Source: Streptomyces sp. R44 | Lineage (GTDB): Bacteria > Actinomycetota > Actinomycetes > Streptomycetales > Streptomycetaceae | DNA length: 64,000 nucleotides | Direction: 5' to 3' | Assembly: GCF_041053105.1 (NCBI RefSeq) | Contig: NZ_CP163444.1 | Location: 5,828,001 to 5,892,000 of the forward strand | Program-made: the position numbers and the translations under genes | Shown: piece by piece, positions 61,746-64,000 of the stretch | How the letters are laid out: the number at the start of each line of letters is the position of its first letter | Numbering within the stretch: the stretch's first letter is position 1 | The notes under the pieces: model-generated | Told to the model about the DNA's origin: nothing | The model's database searches: none | The model's input: only the letters and a program-made list of their open reading frames with translations

Positions 61746-63095
61746 GTGGCCGCACGCCGGGACCGCACCCACTATCTGTATCTGGCCGTCATCGGCGCCG
61801 TACTGCTCGGCATCACGGTCGGGTTCCTGGCGCCGGGCGTCGCCGTGGAGCTCAAGCCGCTCGGCACCGGGTTCGTCAACCTGATCAAGATGATGATCTC
61901 GCCGATCATCTTCTGCACGATCGTGCTCGGCGTCGGATCGGTACGGAAGGCCGCGAAGGTCGGCGCCGTCGGCGGCCTCGCCCTCGGCTACTTCCTCGTG
62001 ATGTCGACCGTCGCACTCGCGATCGGTCTGCTCGTCGGCAACCTCCTGGAGCCCGGCTCCGGGCTCCACCTCACCAAGGAGATCGCCGAGGCGGGCGCGC
62101 AGCAGGCCGAGGGCGCGAGCGAGTCGACCCCGGACTTCCTGCTGGGGATCATCCCGAAGACCCTCGTCTCGGCCTTCACGGAGGGCGAGGTCCTCCAGAC
62201 GCTCCTCGTCGCCCTCCTCGCCGGCTTCGCGCTCCAGGCGATGGGCAAGGCCGGAGAGCCGGTCCTCCGAGGGATCGGGCACATCCAGAAGCTCGTCTTC
62301 CGCATCCTCGGCATGATCATGTGGGCCGCTCCGGTCGGCGCGTTCGGCGCGATCGCGGCGGTCGTGGGCGCGACCGGGGCCGCGGCCCTGAAGTCGCTGG
62401 CCGTCATCATGATCGGCTTCTACGTGACCTGCGGGCTCTTCGTGTTCGTGGTCCTCGGCGCGCTGCTCCGGCTGATCGCGGGCATCAACATCTGGTCGCT
62501 CCTGAAGTACCTCGGCCGCGAGTTCCTGCTGATCCTCTCGACGTCCTCCTCGGAGTCCGCGCTGCCCCGGCTGATCGCGAAGATGGAGCACCTGGGGGTC
62601 AGCAAGCCGGTCGTCGGCATCACCGTGCCGACCGGGTACTCCTTCAACCTCGACGGCACCGCGATCTACCTGACGATGGCCTCGCTGTTCACCGCCGAGG
62701 CGATGGGGAACCCGCTCTCGATCGGTGAGCAGATCTCGCTCCTCGTCTTCATGATCATCGCCTCGAAGGGCGCGGCGGGGGTCACCGGCGCGGGCCTCGC
62801 CACCCTCGCGGGCGGCCTCCAGTCGCACCGGCCCGAGCTGGTCGACGGGGTGGGCCTGATCGTCGGCATCGACCGCTTCATGAGCGAGGCGCGCGCCCTC
62901 ACGAACTTCGCGGGGAACGCGGTGGCGACGGTGCTCGTCGGCACGTGGACCAAGGAGATCGACAAGGCGCGGGCGGCGGAGGTGCTGGCGGGGCGGGTCC
63001 CGTTCGACGAGAAGACGCTGGTGGACGACCATGCGGCGGCGCTGCCGGACCAGCGTACGGAGGAGGGCGAGGAGAAGGCCCGAGCGGGCGTCTGA
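61746..63095 (+). CDS. dctA: C4-dicarboxylate:cation symporter DctA
   Basis: A DAACS-family carrier for succinate, fumarate and malate. The 449 residues have about eight transmembrane helices and two re-entrant loops. Signature stretches are PLGTGFVNLIKMMISPIIFCTIVLGVGSV, the serine-rich loop ILSTSSSESALPRL, the cation-binding GYSFNLDGTAIYLTMASLF and a C-terminal RFMSEARALTNFAGNAVATVLV. GTG 61746, 5 nt after GGAGG, is preferred to GTG 61716. Divergent from the DctSR-like pair that probably controls it. Confidence 0.96.
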   Translation: MAARRDRTHYLYLAVIGAVLLGITVGFLAPGVAVELKPLGTGFVNLIKMMISPIIFCTIVLGVGSVRKAAKVGAVGGLALGYFLVMSTVALAIGLLVGNLLEPGSGLHLTKEIAEAGAQQAEGASESTPDFLLGIIPKTLVSAFTEGEVLQTLLVALLAGFALQAMGKAGEPVLRGIGHIQKLVFRILGMIMWAAPVGAFGAIAAVVGATGAAALKSLAVIMIGFYVTCGLFVFVVLGALLRLIAGINIWSLLKYLGREFLLILSTSSSESALPRLIAKMEHLGVSKPVVGITVPTGYSFNLDGTAIYLTMASLFTAEAMGNPLSIGEQISLLVFMIIASKGAAGVTGAGLATLAGGLQSHRPELVDGVGLIVGIDRFMSEARALTNFAGNAVATVLVGTWTKEIDKARAAEVLAGRVPFDEKTLVDDHAAALPDQRTEEGEEKARAGV

Positions 63096-63455
63096 CCTCG
63101 CCCCCCGTGTGGGCCCGCGTCCGGGTGGACGTCGCCCACGCGCCGTGTGGGCAATCGTCCCGCTGGGGCGGGACGGGTGGGCACACGGGACGGCGCGCTC
63201 AGTGGCGCCTCCGCGTTCCGCGCCCTGACCCGCACCACGAGTGCGCCGTCACCAGGGTGCGGGTCAAGGCGCGGCAAGCCTTGGCCCGGCAAGGGCGCCG
63301 TCCGCTGTGCCCACCCGTTCCGCCCCTTGCGGAACGCCTGCCCACAACGGGGGTGGGCACCGCCCCGGCGGAACGCCTGCCCACAACGGGGGGCACGTGG
63401 GCCCACAACAGACCCCGGGTCCCGGGTCTTGAGCCGGATCCGGGCCTCGGAGAGG
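63096..63455. repeat. REP-like repeat-rich intergenic region
   Basis: No gene is seen. The region is packed with GTGGGCA/TGCCCAC-type elements. A 25-bp direct repeat GCGGAACGCCTGCCCACAAC... occurs at 63329-63353 and 63368-63392 (39-bp period). An inverted repeat CGTTCCGC/GCGGAACG straddles 63316-63335. TGTGGGCAATCGTCCCGC, also with inverted segments, is near 63142. Such elements are widespread in Streptomyces intergenic DNA, as far as I recall. Confidence 0.6.
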
Positions 63456-63484
63456 AGGGCGGCCCCCATCGAGGGGGCCGCCCT
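63456..63484. terminator. Terminator of the aldo/keto reductase gene
   Basis: A perfect 12-bp stem AGGGCGGCCCCC (63456-63467) / GGGGGCCGCCCT (63473-63484), loop ATCGA, ends 10 bp from the reductase stop. Confidence 0.8.
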
Positions 63485-63493
63485 TCCGCCTCG

Positions 63494-64000
63494 TCAGACG
63501 CCCGACAGTTCCGCCAGCTCCTCCGGCGAGAGCGCCAGCGCCCCCGCTCCCGCCGAGTCCCGCACCGTCTCCGGCCGGCTCGCGCCCGGGATCGGCAGGA
63601 CCGTCGGCGAGCGGGAGAGCAGCCAGGCGAGGGCGACCTGCTGCGGGCTGACCCCCCGCACCCGCGCCACCCGGTGGAAGGCGCCGAACTGCGGGTCCTC
63701 CTCCAGGGCCGACGCCCCGTCCAGGGAGCTGCGCGAGATCCCGCCCAGCGGGCTCCACGGCAGGAAGGCGAGCCCGAGCTCCGCGCAGAGCCGCAGCTCC
63801 GCCTCGCTGTCCCGCACCGCCGGGGAGTACCGGTTCTGTACGGAGACCAGCCGGTCGCCCAGGATGTCGCGGGCCAGCAGGATCTGCGGGGCGTCGACGT
63901 TCGAGATGCCCGCCAGGCGGATCGTGCCCGCGTCCAGCAACTCCCGTACCGCTCCCAGCGATTCCGCGTACGGCACCCCCGGGTCCGGCTTGTGCAGCTG
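63494..64000 (-). CDS. Aldo/keto reductase, C-terminal part (cut by window edge)
   Basis: About 168 residues are inside the window and the frame continues off the right end (...QLHKPDPGVPYAESLGAVRELLDAGTIRLAGISN). The C-terminal half of the NADPH-binding TIM barrel is clear: VSVQNRYSPAVRDSEAELRLCAELGLAFLPWSPLGGI and QVALAWLLSRSPTVLPIPGASRPETVRDSAGA. The catalytic Asp/Tyr/Lys lie outside the window. The substrate is unknown. Confidence 0.93.
   Translation of the reverse strand, partial: QLHKPDPGVPYAESLGAVRELLDAGTIRLAGISNVDAPQILLARDILGDRLVSVQNRYSPAVRDSEAELRLCAELGLAFLPWSPLGGISRSSLDGASALEEDPQFGAFHRVARVRGVSPQQVALAWLLSRSPTVLPIPGASRPETVRDSAGAGALALSPEELAELSGV

Noticed and set aside
63316..63400. Repeats downstream of dctA considered as a CRISPR array
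   Set aside because: Period is 39 bp with a 25-bp unit, spacers would be 14 bp, and units are flanked by inverted repeats; REP-like elements fit better.

Overview
This window is a contiguous piece of a Streptomyces chromosome core arm. GC content is very high, with a strong third-position GC bias. GTG and TTG starts are common, and short operons are joined by 4-bp ATGA/GTGA overlaps. As far as I can recall, gene order runs in parallel with S. coelicolor from about SCO5373 (atpD) to about SCO5430. That comparison is from memory and was not searched. No rRNA, tRNA, insertion sequence or prophage was recognised.

Left part (1-13.9 kb): the 3' end of the ATP synthase operon (atpA tail, atpG, atpD, atpC) and a DUF2550 membrane protein. 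A secreted CBM2-FnIII-GH18 chitinase follows, read leftward from a promoter embedded in a pair of 12-bp chitinase operators. Next come a NarL-type two-component pair, a membrane protein, a PduO-type cobalamin adenosyltransferase, a DrrAB-like ABC exporter with a divergent TetR, and a leftward operon of EamA-type exporter, unknown protein and cysteine desulfurase. That operon starts at an ATACCCC-CTA-GGGGTAT palindrome resembling CsoR/CstR operators.

Middle (14-45.6 kb): 3-hydroxyacyl-CoA dehydrogenase, a STAS protein, a large membrane-anchored P-loop protein, the mismatch endonuclease NucS, an SCO5389-type protein, a luciferase-like oxidoreductase, and two tandem paralogous ABC-2 systems. The polar-growth coiled-coil proteins FilP and Scy follow, Scy carrying an internal 240-bp tandem repeat. 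A cobalamin/acyl-CoA block comes next (methylmalonyl-CoA epimerase, thiolase, MeaB), then MarR, three AIM24 paralogues in one operon, DUF3817 plus a thiamine-binding protein, a TetR-autoregulated SRPBCC/DUF4166 operon, an ArsR-type regulator, an MFS transporter, a MarR, a second DUF3817 protein preceded by a CRISPR-like pair of hairpins, and isobutyryl-CoA mutase IcmA under a perfect 22-bp palindrome with a TetR downstream.

Right part (45.6-64 kb): a YbbN-like thioredoxin/TPR protein, an exported-protein operon (DUF6230, DUF6114 and a Pro/Thr-rich secreted protein) behind a 590-bp leader with three TTAC palindromes, and a central carbon cluster (pyk, ackA-pta, pfkA). These are followed by an HTH-membrane-extracellular protein, a protein phosphatase, a double-HTH regulator, a DctSR-like two-component system divergent from the C4-dicarboxylate carrier dctA, REP-like repeats, and a truncated aldo/keto reductase at the right edge.

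The coherent themes are energy and carbon metabolism (ATP synthase, glycolysis, acetate node, C4-dicarboxylates), adenosylcobalamin-dependent branched acyl-CoA metabolism, and hyphal tip growth. The best candidates for new biology are the EamA-unknown-cysteine desulfurase operon with its CstR-like operator, the solitary type I-E-like repeat pair, and the DUF6230/DUF6114 exported operon.
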